Shown one piece after another: positions 25,626 to 34,247 of a stretch of DNA of 48,936 nt. Both the position numbers and the translations under genes were made by a program. Below the pieces are notes generated by a model, which saw nothing but the letters and a program-made list of their open reading frames with translations, searched no databases and was not told the DNA's origin. Origin of the DNA: Clostridiales bacterium (GTDB taxonomy: Bacteria > Bacillota > Clostridia > Oscillospirales > Oscillospiraceae); NCBI GenBank assembly GCA_012718935.1, contig JAAYBH010000122.1:1-48936 (forward strand), in the 5' to 3' direction. How positions within the stretch are numbered: position 1 is the first letter of the stretch; the number at the start of each line of letters is the position of its first letter.

Positions 25626-27032
25626 ATGAAAGACACTAAAGATATCGTCGGTTACCTGCCCGACGAACGGCCGTCGCCAATCAAGTTATTGCTTTATGCC
25701 CTGCAGCAGGTCATCGTCATGTTCCCCGCCACAGTGGCGGTGGCGCTCATCACCGGCTTTCAGGTCTCAACGACAATTTTCGCCAGCGGCCTGGCCACCA
25801 TCTGCTTCATTTTCATAACGGGCAGAAAAATCCCCATGTACTACGGCTCCAGCTTCTCTTACCTGTCCGCCGTTGCCGGCCTTGTCGCGGCGCAGGGGTT
25901 TGCTAAGGTCAATGGCATCCTTCCCATGGAAGCCATCCAGATCGCGCAGTTCGGCATCATAGCGTCCGGTCTTGTGTCCATCGCCGCCGGCTTGATTGTC
26001 AAGGTCTCCGGCCGGAACGCGGTTGAGAAGGTTCTTCCGGCAACAATCACAGGCTCAATCGCCATGATCATCGGCTTGACGCTGGCGGGCAACGCCCTTT
26101 CCGACGCGGCTCCCGTGCTGACGAATCCTGTTAATTTTGCTTCGGGCTCGGGTTGGGTATGGGCTGTCTCACTGGTGACGCTCCTTTCAACCGTCTTTTT
26201 CTCCAAGTACCTGAAGGGCTTTATGGGTCAGCTGCCGCTGCTTTTAGGCGCCATTGTCGGCTGCCTTTTTGCTGGGGTTTTATATTGGATCGGCGGCTCC
26301 GATTATAGCTTGTTCCGCACACTCCCCGCTGAAGCACTCGCAGCTTCCGCCGGAAAGATTGGTGACGGCAGCATTTTCGCCCTGCCCGCTTTCTCTCTGC
26401 CGAAAATATCGTGGGCGGCTGTCGCGGCCATCATGCCGATTGCCATCGCCACGATACCCGAATCCACCGCGCATATCTACCAGCTTGATATTTACGTCAA
26501 TGACCTGGCCGACAAAAAGGGAAAGAAAAAATACGGTCTTGCCGATCTGCTGCATAAAAACCTCATCGGCGACGGTATCAGCGATATGATCTCCGGCATC
26601 GTCGGCGGGCCGGCTGGCACAAACTACGGTGAAAACATCAGCACAATGGCCATTACGAGGGTGTTCTCCATTCCCGTTCTCATAGCGGCGGCAATAATTG
26701 CCATGGTGATTTCCTGCTTCACACCCCTCATTCAGGTTATTTATGGAATCCCGCTTGCCGTTATCGGCGGCCTTGAAATTTACCTCTTTGGCGCTATCGC
26801 CGCTCAGGGCATCGCCATCATGATCGATAAAAAGGTCGACATGTTCAGCGCAAAGAATATCGCGGTCATATCAACTATTATGGTGATTGGCGTCGGCGGC
26901 CAGTATGCGTTCGGCGGTACCATCCCCTTCTTCGGGCTGAATGTGCCATGCATCGCCGGCGCCGCCATCTTCGGCATTATCCTCAATCTCATCCTGAGCA
27001 TCGGCGAGAAGAAAAAGACAACGAAAGAATAA
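25626..27032 (+). CDS. uraA: Uracil permease (NCS2/UraA family)
   Basis: RPSPIKLLLYALQQVIVMFPATVAVALITGFQVSTTIFASGLATICF; SSFSYL; PESTAHIYQLD; GGPAGTNYGENISTMAITRV. Downstream of pyrR. Confidence 0.94.
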   Translation: MKDTKDIVGYLPDERPSPIKLLLYALQQVIVMFPATVAVALITGFQVSTTIFASGLATICFIFITGRKIPMYYGSSFSYLSAVAGLVAAQGFAKVNGILPMEAIQIAQFGIIASGLVSIAAGLIVKVSGRNAVEKVLPATITGSIAMIIGLTLAGNALSDAAPVLTNPVNFASGSGWVWAVSLVTLLSTVFFSKYLKGFMGQLPLLLGAIVGCLFAGVLYWIGGSDYSLFRTLPAEALAASAGKIGDGSIFALPAFSLPKISWAAVAAIMPIAIATIPESTAHIYQLDIYVNDLADKKGKKKYGLADLLHKNLIGDGISDMISGIVGGPAGTNYGENISTMAITRVFSIPVLIAAAIIAMVISCFTPLIQVIYGIPLAVIGGLEIYLFGAIAAQGIAIMIDKKVDMFSAKNIAVISTIMVIGVGGQYAFGGTIPFFGLNVPCIAGAAIFGIILNLILSIGEKKKTTKE

Positions 27033-27055
27033 GACGCAGCACAGCCAATAAAGTA

Positions 27056-27094
27056 ACGAGACCCCTGTCCTCCGCAAGATGACAGGGGTCTCGT
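27056..27094. terminator. Bidirectional terminator between convergent uraA and the DUF4340-like gene
   Basis: Perfect 14-bp stem ACGAGACCCCTGTC (27056-27069)/GACAGGGGTCTCGT (27081-27094). Confidence 0.75.
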
Positions 27095-27128
27095 GCCGTT
27101 AAACGAACTATTTTTTTATGTTTTATAA

Positions 27129-28166
27129 TCAGTCAGCCGGAGCAAAAGCCGAGATGGCTTCAAGCAGAGGTTCAACGGCGGCAAGCGGCAGCACGTTGAT
27201 CTGCAGGGAGCCGGGCAGCCTGGCGTAATAGCCGGTCCCGTCGTCCAGTGCGCGGCCGATTTCGAATACGGCTGTACCGTTTTCGGACGTTTTATCAAGC
27301 CCGGTTCCCGATGTTTTGGTATAGTCCGCCGTCACCGTCACCTGCGGGTTGTCGAGCCCGTATGATGTGAGCGCCTCGCCGGTTGGACTGAAGGCGGCGC
27401 AGGAAGCAAATTTGGCGGAGGACAGCGCCTTGACGGCGCCGTTCACATACTTCTCAGCTGTTTTTTCGGCGCCTTCCGGCAGGGTATAATCCTCGGCCGC
27501 CGTATAAGCCGTGCCCTCAACGATAAACCAGGTATAGGCGCCGTCCTTATTCTGATGCTTGTCCAGCGTAAGCGACGACGCGCCGGACGTCAGCCTGAGG
27601 ACGTCGATGTCCGATTCGCTGAGCGATGGAATCGTATCAAGGACAATCATGCTCAGAAGATCGGTTTTCAGATAACCCACAAGGGTTGAGGAGATCGTGT
27701 AAATCCTGTCCCCGCCCTCGACCATGGCGTAATATAAATCCTCATACCGGGCGCCGATCAAAAGCTTCAGCGCGTTTCCGGCGTCATCCGCAGCGGAGAC
27801 CGTATAGGCCGGCTTGTCGAGTCCATATGTGGACAGCGGCGCGGCGGCGTCAAAGGACCTGACGGCGGTCAGGTCGTTGATGGCAGAGGCGAGGCTTGAC
27901 AGCGAGGACTGGTTGAGCGGGAAATCAGCATAGTCCGCCACCTGCCACTTGCCCTCCCGGAGAACGAAGGACAGCAGGACGCCGCCGCTCTCATAGGAGA
28001 TACCGACCGGCGCGCCCCTGTCACCGGCATAGATACGATCCGATTTTGATTCCTCGGCCGTTTTCTGCGCCTGATTGCTGTTGTAGACCGTGACGCCGAT
28101 ATAGGCGCCGATGCAGATCACCAAAACAGCGCCTAGGATGATCAGCGTTCTGGTGTTCCTTTTCAT
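27129..28166 (-). CDS. DUF4340-like membrane-anchored protein
   Basis: MKRNTRTLIILGAVLVICIGAYIGVTVY signal anchor, then repeated LxTYGLDxPxxTVTxxD motifs. ATGA overlap with the upstream GldG-like gene. Confidence 0.75.
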   Translation of the reverse strand: MKRNTRTLIILGAVLVICIGAYIGVTVYNSNQAQKTAEESKSDRIYAGDRGAPVGISYESGGVLLSFVLREGKWQVADYADFPLNQSSLSSLASAINDLTAVRSFDAAAPLSTYGLDKPAYTVSAADDAGNALKLLIGARYEDLYYAMVEGGDRIYTISSTLVGYLKTDLLSMIVLDTIPSLSESDIDVLRLTSGASSLTLDKHQNKDGAYTWFIVEGTAYTAAEDYTLPEGAEKTAEKYVNGAVKALSSAKFASCAAFSPTGEALTSYGLDNPQVTVTADYTKTSGTGLDKTSENGTAVFEIGRALDDGTGYYARLPGSLQINVLPLAAVEPLLEAISAFAPAD

Positions 28167-29638
28167 CAGCGGTTCCTCCGCCTGATCCAGTAGACAAAGC
28201 CGCCGGCCAGTATACCGAGGGGAATGACGCCGATGAAGACGACGCTCCATATAAGCGGGTGGGAAATCAGCGTCGGCGTGAGCTCCAGATTTTTTGCCGG
28301 GATGACATAGCTTTCCACATCGCCGAAATTCCTGTTGACGGCATTGATAAAGATATCCATATTGGATAGATTGACTCGCGTGGAAATATCGTCGCTCAGC
28401 AGGTCGACGGCCGTGATGACAGTCAGCCTTGTCTCCGTATCGGCTTTGCCGGCATAGGTCTCCGTGGCCACTGCACCCAGGATATACTGCCCCTCTGTGA
28501 CGTTATTTTCGTCAACCATCAGAACGGCGTCAGCAGACGATGTCATAAACGGTGTGACGACAGCGCCGGTTCTCTGGGGCGTCACCTGCAGCATGCCCCG
28601 CGCACCGCGCAGGAACGCGTCCGTCGTAACGGACGACGTGATGTCGCTCGCTGCCGACAGTACGGGATAAATGCAGAAGATACCGTAATCCTGGGCATAT
28701 GCCTTATAATAGCGGTCGTTGTCGCCCACATAGCCGTTTTGCATCTGGAGTCCGTATATCTCGAGCAGGGTGTTGAAATTGCTCAGATTCGGGTAATCCA
28801 GGAACAGCATGAGTTTTCCGCCGTTTCGCAGATAGGAAGCCAGCATGTCGAATTCGTCGTCGGCCAGGTCGGCAGCCGGGTTGTTGCAGAGAATCAGTCT
28901 GCAATCCTCCGGTATGCTGCCGTCGGTCAGCAGATTCAGGCCTGCTGTTTCGTAATTGGCTTTCGACAGATAGGACGACGCGTTTGCGCCGGGCTCGGCT
29001 TCATTGTGGCCATTGAGCAGGTAGATTTTATTCTGTGCTTCACTGATCACATTGTTGATGGCGCTCGTCAGGAGCCCCTCGGCGTCCAGATAGACGGCCT
29101 GGAGCTGGTTGTAATACTGATAATACATCGCGTCATAGAGGATCAGGCCCTCCTGGTAGCCCTCCATGCCGGCGAGGTTCAGTATTTTTGTTTTATTTGT
29201 GTCCGGGCAGCTGACGATAACGTTGTTTTCCCTGGCGTTGTATTTAGTCAGTGCCGTCGGGTCCAGGACCGGATCAACTATTTTCAGCGTAATATGGGAG
29301 GACAGCTTGGCATAGTTGTTCATGAGCTTCAATAAACGCTCGTCAATCGCGTCGTCCTGAGCGAGCACAACAATGCTGATATCCTTGTTGAGCGTTTTCA
29401 GAAAATCAACGGACTGCTCGGATATCGTGTACATTTTTTTGCCGCTGATGTCGAACTCCAGCGTTCCCGGCTGCAGACCGCCGAGAATGAGGTTAAGGAC
29501 AATCACAATCGCAATGACAAGCGCCGATACGGCGGCCGAATACGCACCGCGTCTGCTGCCGTGCGCCGATTTTGTCAGGGCGCGTTTTTCCATCTGCGTA
29601 TCGACCTCCGGCACATTCTCAATCTTCTTATCTTTCAT
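28166..29638 (-). CDS. GldG-family ABC transporter-associated protein
   Basis: FDISGKKMYTISEQSVDFLKTLNKDISIVVLAQ, IYLLNGHNEAEPG, LRNGGKLMLFLDY, C-terminal TM and basic tail. Confidence 0.85.
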   Translation of the reverse strand: MKDKKIENVPEVDTQMEKRALTKSAHGSRRGAYSAAVSALVIAIVIVLNLILGGLQPGTLEFDISGKKMYTISEQSVDFLKTLNKDISIVVLAQDDAIDERLLKLMNNYAKLSSHITLKIVDPVLDPTALTKYNARENNVIVSCPDTNKTKILNLAGMEGYQEGLILYDAMYYQYYNQLQAVYLDAEGLLTSAINNVISEAQNKIYLLNGHNEAEPGANASSYLSKANYETAGLNLLTDGSIPEDCRLILCNNPAADLADDEFDMLASYLRNGGKLMLFLDYPNLSNFNTLLEIYGLQMQNGYVGDNDRYYKAYAQDYGIFCIYPVLSAASDITSSVTTDAFLRGARGMLQVTPQRTGAVVTPFMTSSADAVLMVDENNVTEGQYILGAVATETYAGKADTETRLTVITAVDLLSDDISTRVNLSNMDIFINAVNRNFGDVESYVIPAKNLELTPTLISHPLIWSVVFIGVIPLGILAGGFVYWIRRRNR

Positions 29639-29650
29639 GACCGCACCCCC

Positions 29651-30538
29651 TCAGCTCCAGCGCCGCTTTTGCACCGATTGTATTGTCAGGAATACAAACA
29701 GCGCTGAAAGAGACAGGTACATGAGCAGGCCTCTGACGTCAAAAACGTAGTAGCTTGTGAAATTGCCGAGGGCGTCCGTGACGGAAAACAGACCCAGAAA
29801 TCTTGTCAGAAGACCGCTCAGCAGCGACGGGACGAGCAGATAACAGGCCAGAAGCCCGCCGCCCCCAATGACGGCGACGACGGCTGTTATAAGATTGCTC
29901 CGGGTCAGGCTGTAGAGCGCAAAAAGGACAAGAGCGAGGATCAGGAGAAAGCCGATGAAACTCGCCGAGGCCGTTTCAGGGATATAACTCACGAGTCCCG
30001 ACCAGAAAAAGAGCAGCAGGAAGGCACCCATGGAGGCAACGGCGGCGATGATCTGGCTCTCTGTCAGCGATGAGATGAACATGCCGATGGATACAAACAG
30101 GCAGCCTATGCAAAGAAAGGCAAGGATCGCGGCGTAATCGATGGCAAGGGACCCCCCGCCCGCGCTTTCCCAGGAGATCACCAGCGGGCCAAGGCAGGAG
30201 ATAATGAGCGGTAGGGCATAAACGGTGACCATGGCAAAATACTTGCCGAGGATGACGGAGGTGACTGTAACAGGGTACGTCAACAGCATCTGGTCCGTCT
30301 TCGAGCGCCGCTCCTCCGCGATGGATCTCATCGTCAGGATCGGGACGGCGAAAACAAGCACGATCAGGGAGCTTGACAGCGTTCCGGCAAAATACGGATA
30401 GCTGCCCTGGCTGCCGCTGCTCATCAGATTTGTGACCATGAACATCAGTCCGATGATCAGCAGCACGATAAACAGATAGACATAACCCATCATCGAGCTG
30501 AAATAGGAGCGGAGCTCTCTCTTATATACGGCTGTCAT
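29651..30538 (-). CDS. ABC-2 type permease (GldF-like)
   Basis: MTAVYKRELRSYFSSMMGYVYLFIVLLIIGLMF, VPILTMRSIAEERRSKTDQMLLTYPVTVTSVILGKYFA. Confidence 0.88.
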   Translation of the reverse strand: MTAVYKRELRSYFSSMMGYVYLFIVLLIIGLMFMVTNLMSSGSQGSYPYFAGTLSSSLIVLVFAVPILTMRSIAEERRSKTDQMLLTYPVTVTSVILGKYFAMVTVYALPLIISCLGPLVISWESAGGGSLAIDYAAILAFLCIGCLFVSIGMFISSLTESQIIAAVASMGAFLLLFFWSGLVSYIPETASASFIGFLLILALVLFALYSLTRSNLITAVVAVIGGGGLLACYLLVPSLLSGLLTRFLGLFSVTDALGNFTSYYVFDVRGLLMYLSLSALFVFLTIQSVQKRRWS

Positions 30539-31509
30539 GACGGATCACCGGCTTCCTTGTTCATTTCGGTTGATGCGCCGTCGGACGTGAGCTGCAGGAA
30601 GATGCTCTCCAGAGAAACGCCGGACGGCCGCATCATTAAAATCGGGCAATCGGCCTTGCAGCAGGCATAAAAGACGGCCTCCCTGATATCTGCGCTCTCC
30701 TTCGGTTCAATGGCGACGGAGACCTCGTTTTCGGGGCCGGCGGCCGCGCAGGAGACGTCTGATATGCCCTCGATGCTCCTGAACAGGGCTTCCACCTCTT
30801 CCGGATCATTCGCTTTGACGATGAGCTCCGTTTTTTTGCTCTTCAGCTGTTTCTCAAGCTCCTGGGGCGTCCCTGTGGCAATCAGCCTGCCGTGATGAAT
30901 GATCAGGACATGGTCGCAGACCTCCTGCACCTCCGAAAGGATATGCGAGCTCAGTATGATCGTATGCTCCCTGCTGAGGCTCCTGATGAGCTCGCGGATC
31001 TCCAGAATCTGCTTCGGGTCAAGGCCGACCGTCGGCTCGTCGAGAATCAGGATATCGGGCATTCCCAAAATCGCCTGTGCCAGTCCGACGCGCTGCTTAT
31101 ACCCTTTTGACAGGTTCCTGATCAGACGGTTTTTTACGTCGTCAATCTGTGTCAGCCTGATGACCTTCTCAACCGATTCCTCCGCCTCGTCAGAGCCGAG
31201 GCCTTTGAGTTCCGATGCAAACTTCAGGTATTCCAGAGGCGTCATGTCGTTGTACAGCGGCGGCTGTTCCGGGAGATAGCCAATGCAGCGCTTGGCCTCC
31301 TCGGGCGCCTCCAGAATGTTGTGGCCGTTGATAATGACCTCGCCTTCCGTCGGCCCGATGTAACCCGTCATGATGTTCATGGTTGTCGTCTTGCCCGCGC
31401 CGTTCGGCCCGAGAAATCCGTAGATTTGCCCTTTCTCAACGTTAAAGCTCAGATGATCCACGGCGATATGGTCCCCGTAACGCTTGACAAGATCACGCAC
31501 TTCAATCAA
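30535..31509 (-). CDS. ABC transporter ATP-binding protein (GldA-like)
   Basis: FLGPNGAGKTTTMNIMTGYI, LSKGYKQRVGLAQAILGMPDILILDEPTVGLDP. TTG start at 31509. Confidence 0.93.
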   Translation of the reverse strand: MIEVRDLVKRYGDHIAVDHLSFNVEKGQIYGFLGPNGAGKTTTMNIMTGYIGPTEGEVIINGHNILEAPEEAKRCIGYLPEQPPLYNDMTPLEYLKFASELKGLGSDEAEESVEKVIRLTQIDDVKNRLIRNLSKGYKQRVGLAQAILGMPDILILDEPTVGLDPKQILEIRELIRSLSREHTIILSSHILSEVQEVCDHVLIIHHGRLIATGTPQELEKQLKSKKTELIVKANDPEEVEALFRSIEGISDVSCAAAGPENEVSVAIEPKESADIREAVFYACCKADCPILMMRPSGVSLESIFLQLTSDGASTEMNKEAGDPS

Positions 31510-31627
31510 GAGAGTTCCCCCTTTTAAATATGATGGCCTGTACAAAAATGGAATTATGGCATGACTATAGTAAGAAACAAAGAGAAAAAAGTATTAAACA
31601 GAATGTGAACACTCTGTAAATTTTTTG

Positions 31628-32386
31628 TCATATTCCAAAAAAGCGCTTCCCGTTATCCGTTGTCAGGGCGGCGGCCTCATCAAACGAAATACCGAGGATT
31701 TCGGCGAGCTTTTCGGCTACATAACGGAGATGCAGGGAGCTGTTCCGCCGCCCCCGCATTGGTTCCGGCGCCAGATAAGGGCAATCCGTTTCAATCATGA
31801 TCCGGTCTCTGGGCATTTTTTCGATCACCTCATGGGAACGGCGTGCGTTCTTATAGGTAATGACGCCGGTAAAGGACAGATACCAGCCGCGGTCCAGGAG
31901 GAGCTTTGCCGTTTCCCAGCTGCCTGAATAGCAGTGAAAAACGCCTTTGACCTCAGGATAGTCGCCGAGGATATCAAGGACATCGCGCGTTGCCTCCCGA
32001 TCGTGGATAATAACAGGCTTATGAACGCTTCCCGCCAGTTCCAGCTGCTGGCGGAAACGCCGCTTCTGGATATCTCTTGGGGAGTGGTCATAATGGTAAT
32101 CGAGCCCGATTTCACCGACGGCCACCGCCTTTGGATGTTTAAGGAGAGCATCGAGCCGATCGATTGTGCTCTCGTCCATCGTTTTCGCATCGTGGGGATG
32201 AACGCCGACGGCTGCGGACATAAAAGGATATAGACCTGCAAGCTCAAGGCCGGCTTCAGCCGACTTTAGATTGCTCGAGGCATTGACGATCAGGGATATG
32301 CCGTTCTTCGGCATAGCGGACAGAAGCGCTTCCCTGTCCGAATCAAACTGCTCGTCGTCATAATGCGCATGGGTATCAAACAGCAT
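31628..32386 (-). CDS. TatD family metal-dependent hydrolase
   Basis: MLFDTHAHYDDEQFDSDREALL, AAVGVHPHDAK, VAVGEIGLDYHYDHSP, VIIHDREATRD, GVFHCYSGS, IETDCPYLAPEPMRGRRN. Confidence 0.95.
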   Translation of the reverse strand: MLFDTHAHYDDEQFDSDREALLSAMPKNGISLIVNASSNLKSAEAGLELAGLYPFMSAAVGVHPHDAKTMDESTIDRLDALLKHPKAVAVGEIGLDYHYDHSPRDIQKRRFRQQLELAGSVHKPVIIHDREATRDVLDILGDYPEVKGVFHCYSGSWETAKLLLDRGWYLSFTGVITYKNARRSHEVIEKMPRDRIMIETDCPYLAPEPMRGRRNSSLHLRYVAEKLAEILGISFDEAAALTTDNGKRFFGI

Positions 32387-32523
32387 CAATAAGCCTCCCT
32401 CGCTGCACACGTTTTGAAAAAAAGATAAAAGCCCTTGCCAACGGGCGGAATCTGTGTTAACATGACCAATACGACATAACCAAACGTCATGAACGTGTTT
32501 TTACTATTGAAAGGAATGATCCT

Positions 32524-32763
32524 GTGTCGACGATTTCTTTGATCATCACTATTATTCAGCTTTTGTCATGCGTCGTGCTCATCGGCGTTGTGATACTCCA
32601 GTCCGGTAAAACGGCCGGTCTTTCCGGCGTCATCGGCGGTGGTTCTGACACGTACCTGTCGAAAAACAAGGGCAAATCCCTCGACGCCAGGCTGTCAAGA
32701 GCGACGAAGTGGGTCGCCATCGTTTTCGCGGTTCTGACTCTTTTACTGAGCATCATCAAATAA
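32524..32763 (+). CDS. secG: Preprotein translocase subunit SecG
   Basis: 79 aa: IIQLLSCVVLIGVVILQSGKTAGLSGVIGGGSDTYLSKNKGKSLDARLSRATKWVAIVFAVLTLLLSII. GTG start. Confidence 0.92.
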   Translation: MSTISLIITIIQLLSCVVLIGVVILQSGKTAGLSGVIGGGSDTYLSKNKGKSLDARLSRATKWVAIVFAVLTLLLSIIK

Positions 32764-32790
32764 TATCCGTATCATATTACTGGTAAAAAG

Positions 32791-32817
32791 ACTGCCGCTT
32801 CTGCGGCAGCTTTTTTT
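32791..32817 (+). terminator. Rho-independent terminator after secG
   Basis: CTGCCGC-TTCT-GCGGCAG then CTTTTTTT. Confidence 0.88.
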
Positions 32818-32840
32818 AACAGTCATTCCTGGCCATATAT

Positions 32841-32891
32841 GACCGCTCCGGTCAAACGGACCGTTCCGGTTAAACTATGACTGTCCCGGTC
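32841..32891. repeat. Three tandem 13-nt palindromic units spanning the pduL-like stop codon
   Basis: GACCGCTCCGGTC (32841-32853), GACCGTTCCGGTT (32859-32871), GACTGTCCCGGTC (32879-32891). Confidence 0.7.
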
Positions 32892-33439
32892 ATGTCGCCG
32901 AACAGCGCGGCGGCGTTGACCTCGTCGTAATCGATGTGCGCATATGTGGCGTAATTCGGGCTGACACGCGCGACGACCTCGTCAAAGATCAGGGCGCGTT
33001 CGCCGCCAATCTTGATTTTGATCAGTTGCTTATCCTTCAGTCCGAATGATGCGGCGTCCTCCGGCGTCAGATGCAGATGGCGCTTGGCGATAATGACGCC
33101 CTCGTTGATGACAACCTCGCCCTTCGGCCCGATCAGCGTGCAGCCGGGGGAGCCTTTTACGTCTCCGCTCTCCCGCACCGGCGGATCAAATCCGAGCACC
33201 CGCGCGTCTGTATAGGACAGCTCTATCTGATTCACTTTTCGGCAGGGACCTATTATCGATATGGTCGACTGCCCTTTCGGGCCGACGACGGTCACCTTCT
33301 GCTCTGAGGCAAACTCACCGGGCTGTGACAGCCATTTTTTTACGACTAGCTCAAAACCCTTTCCGAACAAAGCATCCAGCGTTTCACGCGTGACGTGACA
33401 ATGCTTTCCGGAACCCTCAATAATCACTTTTCTTTCCAT
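32870..33439 (-). CDS. Phosphate propanoyltransferase / PduL-type phosphotransacylase
   Basis: GKHCHVTRETLDALFGKGFEL, GPKGQSTISIIGPCRKVNQIELSYTDARVLGFDPPVRESGDVKGSPGCTLIGPKG, VIIAKRHLHLTPEDAASFGLKD. Confidence 0.9.
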   Translation of the reverse strand: MERKVIIEGSGKHCHVTRETLDALFGKGFELVVKKWLSQPGEFASEQKVTVVGPKGQSTISIIGPCRKVNQIELSYTDARVLGFDPPVRESGDVKGSPGCTLIGPKGEVVINEGVIIAKRHLHLTPEDAASFGLKDKQLIKIKIGGERALIFDEVVARVSPNYATYAHIDYDEVNAAALFGDMTGTVIV

Positions 33440-33536
33440 TGTATCCCTCGGTTCAATAATATTAACGCTTCCAACCAAATATTTTACCACCGCAGGCGGA
33501 AAAGTGCAAGCAAGCTTTATTTCTTGTTTACAAATA

Positions 33537-33565
33537 TAACCCCGGAGATTATACTATACTGACTG
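33537..33565 (+). promoter_or_regulatory. Putative promoter of the XRE regulator gene
   Basis: TTTACA, 17-nt spacer, TATACT. Confidence 0.5.
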
Positions 33566-33601
33566 TAATAATGACTGAAAACGACCGTGGCGGGTGGGAA
33601 T

Positions 33602-34195
33602 ATGAAGACTGATTTCGCGTCCATACTGATGAGGCTCCGGCGTGAGAGAAACCTGAGCCAGAAAAAAGCGGCGGATGATCTGGGCATATCCCAGGCGCTT
33701 CTGTCTCATTATGAGAACGGCATCCGTGAGCCCAGGCTGGAATTTATCATCAGAGCGTGCGAGTATTATGGCGTTTCAACCGACTATATGCTCGGGAGAA
33801 CGGACGAAAAGTCCTTTGACGGGAAAATTGCCCTGAATTGTTCCGACGATGACCAGCACCGCAACGCCGTCGCGGCGGCGCTGATCATTTCGGTCCTGTC
33901 GGAAGCGGGCGATGAGCAGCTCTGCAGCAGCGCGGCAAAGTACATCGCCTTCAGCGTTTATAATGTGCTATCAGCCCTGTGCTCGCCGGCCAAGCCTTAT
34001 GAGCCGCTCTTTGACGCGGCGCTGAAAACAGCCGAGTCTGCTTTTCTGACGAACCTGCGCCGCGTCAGGAAGGACCCCGAAATCGAAGAAAGACTCTCCG
34101 AAAAAGCCTTGAGAAGCAATTATCCCGTTCAATTCGCGTCATACGATGAGCTCAGCGAAATCGTCAGAAACGCCATTGCCGGCATGGCTCTTTAA
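33602..34195 (+). CDS. XRE-family helix-turn-helix regulator
   Basis: LRRERNLSQKKAADDLGISQALLSHYENGIREPRLEFIIRACEYYGVSTDYMLGRT. Confidence 0.92.
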   Translation: MKTDFASILMRLRRERNLSQKKAADDLGISQALLSHYENGIREPRLEFIIRACEYYGVSTDYMLGRTDEKSFDGKIALNCSDDDQHRNAVAAALIISVLSEAGDEQLCSSAAKYIAFSVYNVLSALCSPAKPYEPLFDAALKTAESAFLTNLRRVRKDPEIEERLSEKALRSNYPVQFASYDELSEIVRNAIAGMAL

Positions 34196-34247
34196 TCATG
34201 GTATATCCGCGACGATTTACTTTTATCCTTCCTCTTGAGGTGTTTGA

